This document shows positions 16,741 to 25,223 of a stretch of DNA of 61,086 nucleotides, in pieces. The stretch is from NCBI GenBank assembly GCA_003164295.1, contig PLTA01000027.1, positions 1 through 61,086 on the forward strand, read 5' to 3'. The position numbers and the translations under genes were made by a program. Below the pieces are notes generated by a model. That model did not search any database. It saw nothing but the letters and a program-made list of their open reading frames with translations, and had not been told where the DNA came from. Position 1 is the stretch's first letter, and every line of letters begins with the position of its first letter. The stretch comes from Candidatus Bathyarchaeota archaeon (lineage in GTDB: Archaea > Thermoproteota > Bathyarchaeia > Bathyarchaeales > Bathycorpusculaceae).

Positions 16741-17929
16741 CACAACCCACTCCAACCCCGTTTTGCACGGCGGGTTAACTACGTTTTGCTTGCACCCGTC
16801 TTCGCTTACGGTATGCTGGGAACAACATTACCTACACCGCTTTACTCAATCTTCCAGCAAAGATATGCGTTAACCTAGCTCGTTATCACAATAATATATG
16901 CGGTTTATGCCTTAGGGGTTCTTTTAACGCTACTTATGTTCGGTCGGATATCTGACCACTTTGGACGTCGCCCCGTTCTGATAGTTGCCTTTGCAATGGC
17001 GGTCACGAGTTCTCTGCTTTTTGTCTTTGCTCAAAGCGTCTCTGTTTTGCTCCTGGCGCGTTTTATCTCAGGTTTGGGCACGGGACTGCTAACTGGTACC
17101 GCAACTGCAGCGTTGGCTGAACTCGAGCCAACATGTTCACCGCAACGAGCCGCTCGTGTTGCCACCGCTGCCAACATGGGGGGCTTAGGTCTTGGACCTC
17201 TTGTTGCGGGACTATTTGCTCAGCTTGCACCCTACCCAACCCAGCTGGTCTTTATTGTCTACTTAATCTTCGTTTTTGCATGCATTGGGCTTGTGAGCTT
17301 GCTGCCTGAGCCTGTAAGGTCACCTGACCATAAATTAGATATTCGACCTCATGTAGGAGTTCCGCCTTCTACCCGCGGCGTTTTTGCTCAAGCAGCGGTT
17401 ACATTTTTGCGGCCTTTGCAATATTGGGGTTGTTTAGTGCGCTGCCCGCGTCTTTTCTTAAAGATACCCTCAAAGAGTCTAATCTATCGTCCTAGGTGCA
17501 GTTGTTTTCCTGCTCTTTGGCACCGCTACTTTAGTTCAAATCGGAATGAGTAAACTTACTAGCTGGACGGCACGTTTAGCAGGCATAGTTACGCTTATAG
17601 TGGCACTTGTTTTGATCCAGGTTGGACTGACCTTGTCCAGCTTTGCCTTCTTTCTTGCTGGCACAGTTATCGCGGGGTTTGGCATAGGACTCGCATTCAT
17701 GGATAGTCTGGCTGCGATCAATAAGGTAGCACCATCGAACAGGCGAGGTGAAATGGTTTCCGCGTTTTTCGTCGCTGCATACATAGGCTTGACTATTCCA
17801 GTAATCAGCGTAGGTTTCCTCGTTGATGCTACGAACTTTGTTGTCGGAACACTCATTTTGGCTGTGGTGCTCGTCGTTCTTCTATCTGCGATAGTAGTTT
17901 TGCTTTTGTCAAGTCGACAACAAGCTTGA
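16741..17929 (+). pseudogene. Decayed MFS transporter (bacterial type)
   Basis: Three pieces of one major facilitator gene are readable. The N-terminus (about 16774 on) reads VLLAPVFAYGMLGTTLPTPLY up to an in-frame TAG at 16876; the same frame resumes as the A-motif FGRISDHFGRRPVL (16939 on) through about six helices to about 17400. Then the frame is lost, and the C-terminal helices (AGTVIAGFGIGLAFMDSLAAINKVAP) appear in another frame from 17546. No original start is visible. The sequence resembles proteobacterial or actinobacterial drug-efflux MFS proteins, suggesting horizontal acquisition and inactivation. Confidence 0.85.
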
Positions 17930-18034
17930 TGATTATTAGATCCCTTGTATTTCATCACGATAAAACTTGTTACCCCGGCACAATAATATAGTCTTAAAGC
18001 AAAAGACAGAATATTAGAGTCAGTTGGTGTTCAA

Positions 18035-18478
18035 ATGCAAAGCGATGAACCCAAAATTTTAATCGTACTAGTTCATGGTGTATGGGCTGATGGCACAGGC
18101 TGGCAACATGTGATTCCTGATCTGTTGGATGCTGGATATGATGTAACTGCGGTGCAGCTTCCTTTGATCTCGCTTGAAAATGACATCGCGACCTTAGAGC
18201 GTGTAATCGTTGCCCATAATGGACCAGTTGTACTCGCTGCCCATTCCTACGGAGGCATACCCGTTACCAATGCTACAAATGATCACCCAAATGTAAAAGC
18301 CTTGGTCTATGTGACGAGTTTCGCTCCAGATATTGGAGAATGGTCCGTTGGAACGTTGCCGCGGGCGATAGTTCTGTTAGTGCAAGGAATCATTTCAGGA
18401 GGAATCGGAGGAGTCCCAGTTATTCTCGGAGCTATTCTTGGAATAATACCAGTACTCGTCAAATCATCGCCAAGATAA
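18035..18478 (+). CDS. Truncated alpha/beta hydrolase
   Basis: The 147-residue product starts like an esterase of the bacterial AB-hydrolase family: LVHGVWADGTGWQHVIP (oxyanion strand), then HSYGG as the nucleophile elbow with Ser. The family is usually about 230-250 residues. After TSFAPD the sequence turns into a low-complexity hydrophobic stretch and stops, so the Asp and His of the triad are missing. It is likely a non-functional remnant acquired together with the neighbouring MFS gene. Confidence 0.6.
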   Translation: MQSDEPKILIVLVHGVWADGTGWQHVIPDLLDAGYDVTAVQLPLISLENDIATLERVIVAHNGPVVLAAHSYGGIPVTNATNDHPNVKALVYVTSFAPDIGEWSVGTLPRAIVLLVQGIISGGIGGVPVILGAILGIIPVLVKSSPR

Positions 18479-18623
18479 ATGAGATCTATTCAAAGCAAAT
18501 TCTTTTTTCTTTTTTAGTGCTGGATTTCATCGTTCGCTCTTTGATTAGAAACTCCAAAAATATGTTGCTCTCAATGAAGCAAATTAACAAACAAAAAAGA
18601 ATGGTTTTGTTACTGTTTGTTCA

Positions 18624-18637
18624 CAGTCACACATCTT
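18624..18637 (+). promoter_or_regulatory. CAGTCACAC promoter element, copy 1 (DUF5670 gene)
   Basis: CAGTCACACATCTT runs straight into TTAAAATA, a TATA-like box, 42 bp upstream of the ATG at 18679. The identical 14-mer occurs upstream of the flavodoxin-DUF5752 gene in the same orientation relative to that gene. Confidence 0.6.
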
Positions 18638-18678
18638 AAAATAGACTGGCGAGTTAAGGGTGAGTAAGGTTTTTAAAA

Positions 18679-18837
18679 ATGGGCGCACTTGATTTTCTCT
18701 TCGTAGTTGCTGTGATACTTATCGTACTATGGCTGTTTGGCTTTTTCATCTTTAACCTTGGGGCCATCCTATGGGTTCTGCTTGTTATAGCCATCATCAT
18801 AATAATTGTACGATTAGCTTCAGGACGCAGAATATAA
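18679..18837 (+). CDS. DUF5670 / lmo0937-family small membrane protein
   Basis: A 52-residue protein: short N-terminus, one hydrophobic segment (FLFVVAVILIVLWLFGFFIF), a Gly hinge, a second segment (WVLLVIAIIIIIVRLASG) and a basic end RRI. This two-helix layout with a terminal Gly-Arg-Arg is that of the lmo0937 family, found mostly in bacteria and often stress-linked. It carries copy 1 of the CAGTCACAC element in its promoter and is followed 49 bp later by a zinc-finger gene. Confidence 0.75.
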   Translation: MGALDFLFVVAVILIVLWLFGFFIFNLGAILWVLLVIAIIIIIVRLASGRRI

Positions 18838-18886
18838 CATTAGCTAAACAGCAACGAAAAAACTCTGCAAGCAGCACAGGTATGTT

Positions 18887-19156
18887 TTGACTGTTGATTT
18901 TCTTAGTGGAGGTGAAATACTGTCAAAAATTAATCCAGGTTCAAACTTTAATGAAGATAATGATGTCCGAACCGCTCGTCCAGGCGGCATGCAAGATACT
19001 AATATCATAGAGCCTAAAATGGACGACCAACGTAAGTTACATTGTCCACTTTGCGATGGAATTTTTAGTTCAAGAGAAGATTACATTAGCCATGCATTAT
19101 CTAAGCATCATTCTGCTGAGCTAAACTGCGACAAAAAAGGCTGCACCTCAGAATAA
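18887..19156 (+). CDS. Small C2H2-type zinc-finger protein
   Basis: Up to 89 residues. The C-terminal half has a C2H2 finger: CPLCDGIFSSREDYISHALSKHH (two Cys, then a pair of His 16-22 residues later). The N-terminal part is hydrophilic and disordered. The TTG at 18887 has no ribosome-binding site, whereas GGAGGTGA at 18908-18915 lies four bases before an in-frame CTG at 18920. Initiation at the CTG, giving 78 residues, is possible but unusual. It may be co-transcribed with the DUF5670 gene. Confidence 0.6.
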   Translation: MTVDFLSGGEILSKINPGSNFNEDNDVRTARPGGMQDTNIIEPKMDDQRKLHCPLCDGIFSSREDYISHALSKHHSAELNCDKKGCTSE

Positions 19157-19382
19157 ACCAAACTTAGATCCAACAAAAAAAATAAACATTTTTTTTCTTA
19201 GTTAAACATTACTCGCATAATTTGTATTAAATTATTTGCTTACTTTAAGAATAAAACTATAATTAAATTCAAAAAACTCGGTGAATACCATAAATGAACT
19301 TCGGAATATTTGACATGTAACTGCAATCTCGTTCTCAAACAAATAACGCAGGATTTTAAGTCAACATGTGAGTGCGCGCACA

Positions 19383-19394
19383 CAGTCACACACG
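19383..19394 (+). promoter_or_regulatory. CAGTCACAC promoter element, copy 2 (PRC-barrel gene)
   Basis: CAGTCACACACG followed by TTTAATCC, 79 bp upstream of the ATG at 19462. It is preceded by a GTGAGTGCGCGCAC stretch. The rest of the 305-bp intergenic region 19157-19461 is AT-rich with no gene. Confidence 0.5.
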
Positions 19395-19461
19395 TTTAAT
19401 CCTGCCAATTGACTGATTATAACGTAGCTAAAATCATAGCAGAAAGGAGGAATAGATAAGT

Positions 19462-19758
19462 ATGAGTGCGACAGCGAAAAGTAAAGAGATTTTGGATAAA
19501 GAATTGTGGGCAGTAGATGAAAAAATCGGCAAAGTCAAAGAAATGGAAATAGATATGGACGATTGGCGAGTAACTCAACTTGAAGTCGAATTGGATAAGG
19601 ACGTGGCTGAGTCGGTGCTTGGGGCAAAGAAAGGCGGAGTGCGAAACATGTTGGATATTTCAGCCTTAGAGAAAGGGGCTGTACGCAGGACAGACAAAGG
19701 GCTGCTCCTACAAATAAGAAAAGATCAACTTCACACGTACCTAAAACCAGTAGTCTAG
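19462..19758 (+). CDS. PRC-barrel domain protein
   Basis: This 98-residue protein begins at an ATG with a strong ribosome-binding site (AAAGGAGG, about 19442-19449). The predicted beta-barrel includes DEKIGKVKEMEIDMDDWRVTQLEVEL, a PRC-barrel pattern in which a Gly-Lys-Val turn is followed by alternating strands. PRC-barrel proteins bind RNA, photosynthetic centres or membranes; the archaeal stand-alone versions are uncharacterised. It carries copy 2 of the CAGTCACAC element upstream. Confidence 0.75.
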   Translation: MSATAKSKEILDKELWAVDEKIGKVKEMEIDMDDWRVTQLEVELDKDVAESVLGAKKGGVRNMLDISALEKGAVRRTDKGLLLQIRKDQLHTYLKPVV

Positions 19759-19962
19759 GTTTTTTTGGGCATTTTCTTTCCGGATTCCTCACCGAATCCT
19801 AATTTTATTTTTTTTTCCAGTTTAACATTAGTTACTTCGATTTATTGAAATACTGGATGTTTATTAAAGTAAGATTTTGCTGACAAATTAGAAGGGATGT
19901 TGACTAACTTTGCTCGTTATGAGCGACATACACTTCGTCAGTAGATAAGAGGAATTTGGTTA

Positions 19963-20817
19963 ATGAAAAAGCGAGAGCCTGTGGACGAAGCTAGAAATGA
20001 TTTGACCTTCCGCCTCCGAAGGAGTCTGCAAGGGGTGATGGCGAAATATTCCAAGTTAGTGGGGCAGAAGTTCAACCCAGGCGATTTTGAGGTAGTAAAA
20101 GTTAAAATCAATATCCCTAGGTTACCTACCCTCTTCCGAGGCTACCGAATAGTGCAAATCAGCGACATCCATTACGGGCAATGGATCACGGCAGATCGCT
20201 TGAAGGGCGTTATTGGCTTGATTAACCAGCAGAAACCAGACATCGTTGCGATAACTGGGGATTTTGTTTCTTATTCAGGGGAGAATATCGAGGACCTTAC
20301 CCCAGCGCTTAAGGAATTACGTGCGGGGGACGCGACGGTGGCGGTGCTCGGTAATCACGATTATTGGGTTAGCGCAGAGAGGGTTCGCTCGATACTGCGC
20401 GAAAGCAAAATAATAGAGCTCAACAACGACGTCTACACGGTGAATAGAAAGGGATTTGCGCTGTACATTGTGGGGGTCGACAGTACCACTTTGAAGAAGG
20501 ACCAACTGAATAAAGTGCTGCAGAAGCTGCCGCCTAATGGACCAGCAATTCTGTTGGTCCATGAGCCAGACTTCGCAAACATCAGTGCAAAGACGAAGAG
20601 GTTCAGTCTCCAACTTTCTGGGCATTCTCATGGAGGCCAATTCGTGATTCCCAAGCTCGGAACCCCTTTTCGAGGTGATGGTTTCAAGAAATATCCCCTT
20701 GGAAGGTATCAGGTGGGAAATATGGTCGAGTACACTAATCGAGGATTAGGTACGAACGCCTTTTGGATACGTATTAACTGCGCGCCTGAGATTACCGTTA
20801 TTGATCTACAAACATAG
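19963..20817 (+). CDS. Metallophosphoesterase (YkuE/YaeI-like)
   Basis: The 284-residue enzyme has all calcineurin-like motifs in order: QISDIHYGQ, ITGDFVS, VLGNHDYW, LLVHEPD and LSGHSHGGQ, which ligate two metal ions. It most resembles the YkuE/YaeI class acting on lipid phosphodiesters at the membrane. There is no transmembrane helix, only a basic N-terminus (FRLRRSLQGVMAKYSKL) that might contact membrane. It is convergent with the phosphodiesterase gene 20870-22822, stop to stop 52 bp apart. Confidence 0.88.
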   Translation: MKKREPVDEARNDLTFRLRRSLQGVMAKYSKLVGQKFNPGDFEVVKVKINIPRLPTLFRGYRIVQISDIHYGQWITADRLKGVIGLINQQKPDIVAITGDFVSYSGENIEDLTPALKELRAGDATVAVLGNHDYWVSAERVRSILRESKIIELNNDVYTVNRKGFALYIVGVDSTTLKKDQLNKVLQKLPPNGPAILLVHEPDFANISAKTKRFSLQLSGHSHGGQFVIPKLGTPFRGDGFKKYPLGRYQVGNMVEYTNRGLGTNAFWIRINCAPEITVIDLQT

Positions 20818-20869
20818 CCGTTTGATTATCCATAGTCACTTTTGCCGAATTATCCCTCTTTACAAGCGC

Positions 20870-22822
20870 TTATTGCCTTCGCTGAGTACTTACCATCTCC
20901 CTCTTAAAAAGCCGACAAACATTCTCGGCGCCGACGATCTCCTCCTCAAGATCCCATTCAAAAGGATGCAATATGAATGGTCTCGACTGGGTGCCGCCTA
21001 AACCGCCGTGGCTACCAATAAGCTCCTCGAATGCAGCCACCTCATCTTTTTCCGTGTCGTACATGCTTATGAGAACTATATCGGGAACACAGTTGAAGCT
21101 GTCTAACCTGCGAAGGTGTACAGCAGCCCGCTTCCCAAATTTGGCCAGCGGATTCTCACCCTCGACTTTATCGTCCGCGAGGTAATACGTGCCCTTCGCT
21201 CCTATGACGATAGCCCCCCGCTCTTTAGAATGAATCAAGGCAAAACTTATGCCCTCATGCTCCGACAAACCCTTCACCATCTCGGGATATGCCGCATTGA
21301 TATCTTCCAAGCTTATCCGTTCTGCCCACTGTGTGAAGTATATCAAGCCCACGTTTCCCGAGGCCAGCACAATTGCATCAATCTTTTTGTCCTCCTTTTT
21401 CTTTGACTTCCGAGTTACCCTGTTTCTTACGTTCTGCAGCGGAACCGTCACCATCTGTCCGAAGTGGTCTTGGTTGGAGTCAAGCTCAAAGTACATTCCA
21501 TGCCCCTCAGGCAGAAGCTTCTGCACAAGATCTGCCAGAGTGTAACCATACCGTTGCTTGAACGTGGCGCCGTTGGTCTGACCATGGTCTGAAAGCACGC
21601 AGAGGTAGTATGGTCGTCGGGCGTATGCTTTTGCTGCCTCTATCCTCCTTATGCACCTGTCCAGTTTTCTCAACACGTAGAAAGCCTCATCGTCAGCGAT
21701 GCCGCAGTGATGTGCCACCTCGTCGTATCCCATGAAAGTGGTATATACGACATCCTTGTCACCTGCAATAATGTCGCCTATAATCGTGTAAGTACTCAAT
21801 TCACGAAGGAAGGTATCCGCAACGACCCTTGTGAAGTAGTATAATCGTCCCCGGTGGCGAAGTCTGGGTAGGGTATTCCTTCGCCCCTGTCTGTATCTGG
21901 ACCTGGCCTCCAACCCTATCTCCCAGATGGTGTACGTTAGCGTGTGGACAAGATTGTACGAAACTGCGTAAAAAGTGTTCCATGCCTCACTGTATAGCTG
22001 CTTTATCTTGCTGAGCTTGCTGTAGACGAAGATGTTGTCTTTGGCGTCACCAGAATAAAGATTAGCTATAGCACGTCCATCGGTTGCAAGCAAACCATTT
22101 CCATCTGTGATGCGTGCCTCGATCTCTTGGGCATCGCCTAGCCCAACTGTTGATATGACCTTGTTGCCTTTCGCTTTTTCCACCCATCGGAAGGCTGGGA
22201 TGTCTTTGTTGTTCCCATGTAATATGCCCGCTTGGCTTGCGCCGGTCTGGGACGAAAAGTCTGTTTCCCATTCTTTTATCTTGTGAGTTCCTCGGCTGAT
22301 CCAGTCTGATATGGTTGGCATCGTACCGTTATCGATGGCTTTGCGGAGAATCTTTTCAGCTAACCCATCGATCTCCAGAAAGATAAAGCCCGGCTTGTCC
22401 TTGTTCTCCGCTGCTTTCTTTGCGCGCCCCTTCATCTTCTTGAATACCTCACGGTAAAATGATGCATCATCATCGATGGTGAGTATCCCTGAGACTATTG
22501 TATTGATTATTGCTATGTTTAATGCGAGAAAAAACAACGCTGACCAAGAGACCTCAATTTCCAAAGTAAAAAAAGATAGCGACCAGATTATTACGCCATT
22601 GACTATTAGCGCACTCAAAGCGAACGTTATCACAGAGCGCGCAAGCGCTAACCTAGATAAAATGGGCCAAAGTAGTGCATTAATTAACCCAAGTCCGGCG
22701 GTCGCAATAAGCGCGACAACAAGGCCGCGGGCGTAAAATCCAGTGAGAACACCCGTAAAGAAGATACCTAACGATGTTAAAAGCCAAACAACTAGTGCGC
22801 GCGTGAAATTATTTTTAGTCAA
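20870..22822 (-). CDS. Membrane phosphodiesterase: holin-4-like N-terminus plus alkaline-phosphatase-fold domain
   Basis: A 650-residue two-part protein. Residues 1-120 contain four hydrophobic helices like the superfamily IV phage-holin domain. Residues about 145-640 form a type I phosphodiesterase/nucleotide pyrophosphatase of the alkaline phosphatase superfamily: FLEIDGLAEK (metal Asp), SSQTGASQAGILHG (nucleophile Thr/Ser region), TTFMGYDEVAHHCG and VLSDHGQTNG (metal Asp and His). This fusion is found in actinobacteria and some archaea; the substrate is unknown. Adjacent to a metallophosphoesterase, it may serve envelope lipid or polymer turnover. Confidence 0.8.
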   Translation of the reverse strand: MTKNNFTRALVVWLLTSLGIFFTGVLTGFYARGLVVALIATAGLGLINALLWPILSRLALARSVITFALSALIVNGVIIWSLSFFTLEIEVSWSALFFLALNIAIINTIVSGILTIDDDASFYREVFKKMKGRAKKAAENKDKPGFIFLEIDGLAEKILRKAIDNGTMPTISDWISRGTHKIKEWETDFSSQTGASQAGILHGNNKDIPAFRWVEKAKGNKVISTVGLGDAQEIEARITDGNGLLATDGRAIANLYSGDAKDNIFVYSKLSKIKQLYSEAWNTFYAVSYNLVHTLTYTIWEIGLEARSRYRQGRRNTLPRLRHRGRLYYFTRVVADTFLRELSTYTIIGDIIAGDKDVVYTTFMGYDEVAHHCGIADDEAFYVLRKLDRCIRRIEAAKAYARRPYYLCVLSDHGQTNGATFKQRYGYTLADLVQKLLPEGHGMYFELDSNQDHFGQMVTVPLQNVRNRVTRKSKKKEDKKIDAIVLASGNVGLIYFTQWAERISLEDINAAYPEMVKGLSEHEGISFALIHSKERGAIVIGAKGTYYLADDKVEGENPLAKFGKRAAVHLRRLDSFNCVPDIVLISMYDTEKDEVAAFEELIGSHGGLGGTQSRPFILHPFEWDLEEEIVGAENVCRLFKREMVSTQRRQ

Positions 22823-23126
22823 GATTTCGTCTCTTAAGGATTATAACAATTTAATTGCTTATTGTTTTTATTCATCAGAATGTCTTATTTGTAAAATCTA
22901 CTCTTAATAAACATTCAATATTTCAAAAATTAGTTGAATTAGCGATTTTTAAAATGCCGCCTGAAGTTGGATTCTACTTCTCCCAATTTTCAGGTTAAAA
23001 TGAACAATATGATTGTCAAACTCTCAAATATTGGGCCTTGATCTAACTCACCCCTGAACCGTATGAATCATATTTAAATAACAATAATTTTTGCTACACT
23101 AAAGGCTAAACTAAAAAGAAAAGGGA
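22823..23126. other. Intergenic, AT-rich
   Basis: There is a promoter region for the leftward phosphodiesterase gene and AT-rich filler. TTTAAATAAC near 23070 resembles a TATA box. I see no gene. Confidence 0.4.
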
Positions 23127-23387
23127 TTAATGATTAAGTGTTTCTCGGAGGTCTATTATGCTTATTGCTAGTTTGCCGTTGTGGACGCTTATTTGCCATT
23201 GTATGAGTTTTGTGTCTTTACATTTTTCTACTATATCGTTTATTTCTTTAATGTTTAAGGCTTCTAGTCGGTCGTCTACTGTAAAGCTAACGGAGTCAAC
23301 CCAATCTATTTTATCTTTTAGTCGACCGTGATTTAAGCTTCCATAAACTTCTGACGCTATTGCGTTTTTTTCTTTATCGTTTGCCAT
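23127..23387 (-). CDS. Small uncharacterised soluble protein
   Basis: From the ATG at 23387 it encodes 86 residues (MANDKEKNAIASEVYGSLNHGR and onward) with a helical middle and a beta C-terminus (IQWQISVHNGKLAISIIDL). The frame is open to 23477, but the extension is hydrophobic and unlikely. No family is recognised. It lies downstream of csbD on the same strand (148 bp) and could be read from the same promoter. Confidence 0.55.
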   Translation of the reverse strand: MANDKEKNAIASEVYGSLNHGRLKDKIDWVDSVSFTVDDRLEALNIKEINDIVEKCKDTKLIQWQISVHNGKLAISIIDLRETLNH

Positions 23388-23535
23388 TTTATTGACTTTC
23401 CTAACTTTCTTTTCTTGGAAAACGAGAAAACAAGAGACAATTTGTCCGCTTAATAGTTGACTGAAGTAGAGCTTCAATTTCTAAAAATTTTATTTCGGCG
23501 TCTAATTGAAGCGTTGATAGATAGTTTTAGTTTTA

Positions 23536-23700
23536 TTAGAGTTTTCTTTTGGCTTTGCCAACGTCTTCTTGGATTTTTCCCTTAACTTTTTCGGCTTCGC
23601 CTTTAATTATTTGACCAGTGTTGCCCGTAACTTTGCCCGCGTCAACGCGGATCTTGCCTTCTTCCTTTTTCAGTTTACCTTTAACTTCATCTTTACTCAT
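23536..23700 (-). CDS. CsbD-family stress protein
   Basis: A 54-residue Lys/Glu/Gly-rich protein: MSKDEVKGKLKKEEGKIR, GKVTGNTGQIIKGEAEKVKGKIQ, GKAKRKL. The repeated KGK..E.EGK pattern is diagnostic of CsbD-like proteins, small hydrophilic general-stress proteins common in bacteria. It has ATG at 23700. The CAGTCACAC element (23741-23753) lies 41 bp upstream in the same relative orientation as at three other genes of this island. Confidence 0.85.
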   Translation of the reverse strand: MSKDEVKGKLKKEEGKIRVDAGKVTGNTGQIIKGEAEKVKGKIQEDVGKAKRKL

Positions 23701-23740
23701 AAAATTTCACTATACACTGGTATCTTCACGATTTTATTAA

Positions 23741-23753
23741 ACATGTGTGACTG
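23741..23753 (-). promoter_or_regulatory. CAGTCACAC promoter element, copy 3 (csbD)
   Basis: On the minus strand CAGTCACACATGT is followed by TTAATAAAA, a TATA-like box, 41 bp upstream of the CsbD ATG. Confidence 0.6.
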
Positions 23754-23757
23754 TTGT

Positions 23758-24104
23758 TGTACACTAACAAATCACAAACCATTGCCCTGAGGGTACTAGC
23801 TCACTTGGTTGTTCCAAAATTAGTTTGCGAATATCTGATGCTTCTAGCTTTACTTGATTTGTGCGTGTTGATAGATGCTTGGGCTGTGAATGGCATCGCG
23901 TAGAGTGCTGTTGGCTATTGTTCTGATTGCTATCCTCAGCGCGACGGCCAGAGAAATGATTTTCAATGTGCCCGGGCCTTTTTAGTTTGGGCGAAGCTGG
24001 CTACATATCCTCGCAGACCGGGTTTGATCTAGCCACATCGACAGTATCTTCTATGATTTGTTTTATATGAGCACATTTTCATTTCGTCAGAGAGAAATCT
24101 GCTG
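23758..24104. other. Intergenic with a short signal-peptide-like frame
   Basis: A plus-strand frame around 23893-23985 reads MASRRVLLAIVLIAILSATAR, like a signal or anchor segment, and stops after about 30 codons; a neighbouring frame continues for another 25 codons. This is probably a decayed membrane-protein start. Nothing else is seen. Confidence 0.3.
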
Positions 24105-24890
24105 TTAAGATTTCGTTGATTCGGCAATGCGATTTTGAACAGTTTCCGATAGCTTTTTCCTCAAGTTTTCGTCGTCGTGGGTCCATACATTAATCTGGTC
24201 AAATCTTTTAGCTAGTTCTTCATCGCCAATAACGTTTATGAACCATCTTTGAAAATCTTGACGCTGAAAATGAAACGTGACAGACTGAATTGGTACTATT
24301 TGGAGTTTTTCGGCGAACTCAATTGTGTTACTTGCAATTATTCCAGTATTTTTTCCGAGTTCACTGTAAAATTGAAAGCTTTTTTCGAACGGAACGGTGT
24401 TGATTAGGTTTAGCGGTAGGGATTGAGTATTCAACTTCTTTCCCAGCTCAATCGCCCACTCCTTCACCCTGCCCATGTTTAGATCGTCCATGATGGTTCT
24501 ATTTTGGCTAATCATGCAACCTCCAAAGCCAGCAACGTCAATAGGCTTGAGAGACTTGTTTTTAGCCATTAATTTTTTTTGGTTTGCTTCAGTATTTTCC
24601 GTTTTCGCGTCTTCCTTATTCTCGCAACAGAAATAGAGGGCAACATTTTTGCCTTCAAAGTTCTTATCCATAAAATCTACAGCTTCTTTGTAAACGCTGT
24701 TTCCAGCGCCGCCACCGACAATGATGTTTTGGAATGGGGTAATGTCCGGTGAGCCTTTTCTAAGATCTGCAAGAGTTGCATCCATATTGTAGGTTGTTTT
24801 AAGCGCCTCAGCAATGGCATGAGCTACCTCTTCATTTAATCCACTTATTGTCGAAAAAACTATTAGGGTTTTTCCCGTCATGTTATTCAC
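24105..24890 (-). CDS. Flavodoxin-like domain fused to DUF5752
   Basis: A 261-residue protein. The N-terminal half is flavodoxin-like: KTLIVFSTISGLNEEVAHAIAEAL (phosphate loop), then NIIVGGGAGNS and a VALYFCCEN strand. The C-terminal part (IVPIQSVTFHFQRQDFQRWFINVIGDEELAKRF) matches DUF5752, a small domain often found in archaeal stress or regulatory proteins. The phosphate loop TISGLNEEVA resembles the T/S-x-T-G-x-T loop only loosely, so FMN binding is uncertain. It has the CAGTCACAC element 36 bp upstream. Confidence 0.7.
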   Translation of the reverse strand: MNNMTGKTLIVFSTISGLNEEVAHAIAEALKTTYNMDATLADLRKGSPDITPFQNIIVGGGAGNSVYKEAVDFMDKNFEGKNVALYFCCENKEDAKTENTEANQKKLMAKNKSLKPIDVAGFGGCMISQNRTIMDDLNMGRVKEWAIELGKKLNTQSLPLNLINTVPFEKSFQFYSELGKNTGIIASNTIEFAEKLQIVPIQSVTFHFQRQDFQRWFINVIGDEELAKRFDQINVWTHDDENLRKKLSETVQNRIAESTKS

Positions 24891-24925
24891 TTTCTCTATT
24901 TCATGTTTAACACGCGCTTTATTTT

Positions 24926-24939
24926 AAGATGTGTGACTG
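24926..24939 (-). promoter_or_regulatory. CAGTCACAC promoter element, copy 4 (flavodoxin-DUF5752)
   Basis: On the minus strand CAGTCACACATCTT is followed by AAAATAAAG, giving the same element-TATA arrangement as upstream of the DUF5670 gene (identical 14-mer). It starts 36 bp upstream of the ATG at 24890. Confidence 0.6.
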
Positions 24940-25047
24940 GGAATAAACAGCTACACTTGCACTGGCTATATGTTGAGTCTGTTCAGAAAAAAAAAATAAA
25001 CTTTTCTTTAAAGAATCCCTACGGATTTGTAGTGAACGAGTATATGA

Positions 25048-25197
25048 TATAACTGCGGACTTGAGGCAGATCGTGATTTGAATGCTGCCATCAATATTAT
25101 GAGACTGCGACTACAGTCTCTTTCCCCTACGGAAATAGAAGCCCACACATGTCTAGGTGATGGGAATAGTCACGGCAATTCTTATAAACCAACATAA
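25048..25197 (+). pseudogene. TnpB (IS200/IS605) C-terminal fragment
   Basis: After an in-frame TGA the frame reads CGLEADRDLNAAINIMRL and runs to a TAA at 25195-25197. CG plus DRDLNAAINI is the C-terminal zinc-finger and catalytic-Asp motif of TnpB nucleases. Everything upstream is gone. It is a remnant of an IS200/605-family insertion left 27 bp before tRNA-Ile. Confidence 0.75.
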
Positions 25198-25223
25198 TAT
25201 TTAATTTCAGTGCTTCACAAGGT

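Noticed and set aside
16541..16768. 75-codon minus-strand frame
   Set aside because: No recognisable family; overlaps the start of the MFS remnant on the other strand.
18340..18639. 99-codon frame overlapping the hydrolase end
   Set aside because: Frame-shifted reading of the hydrolase then Lys/Asn-rich filler; no conserved motif.
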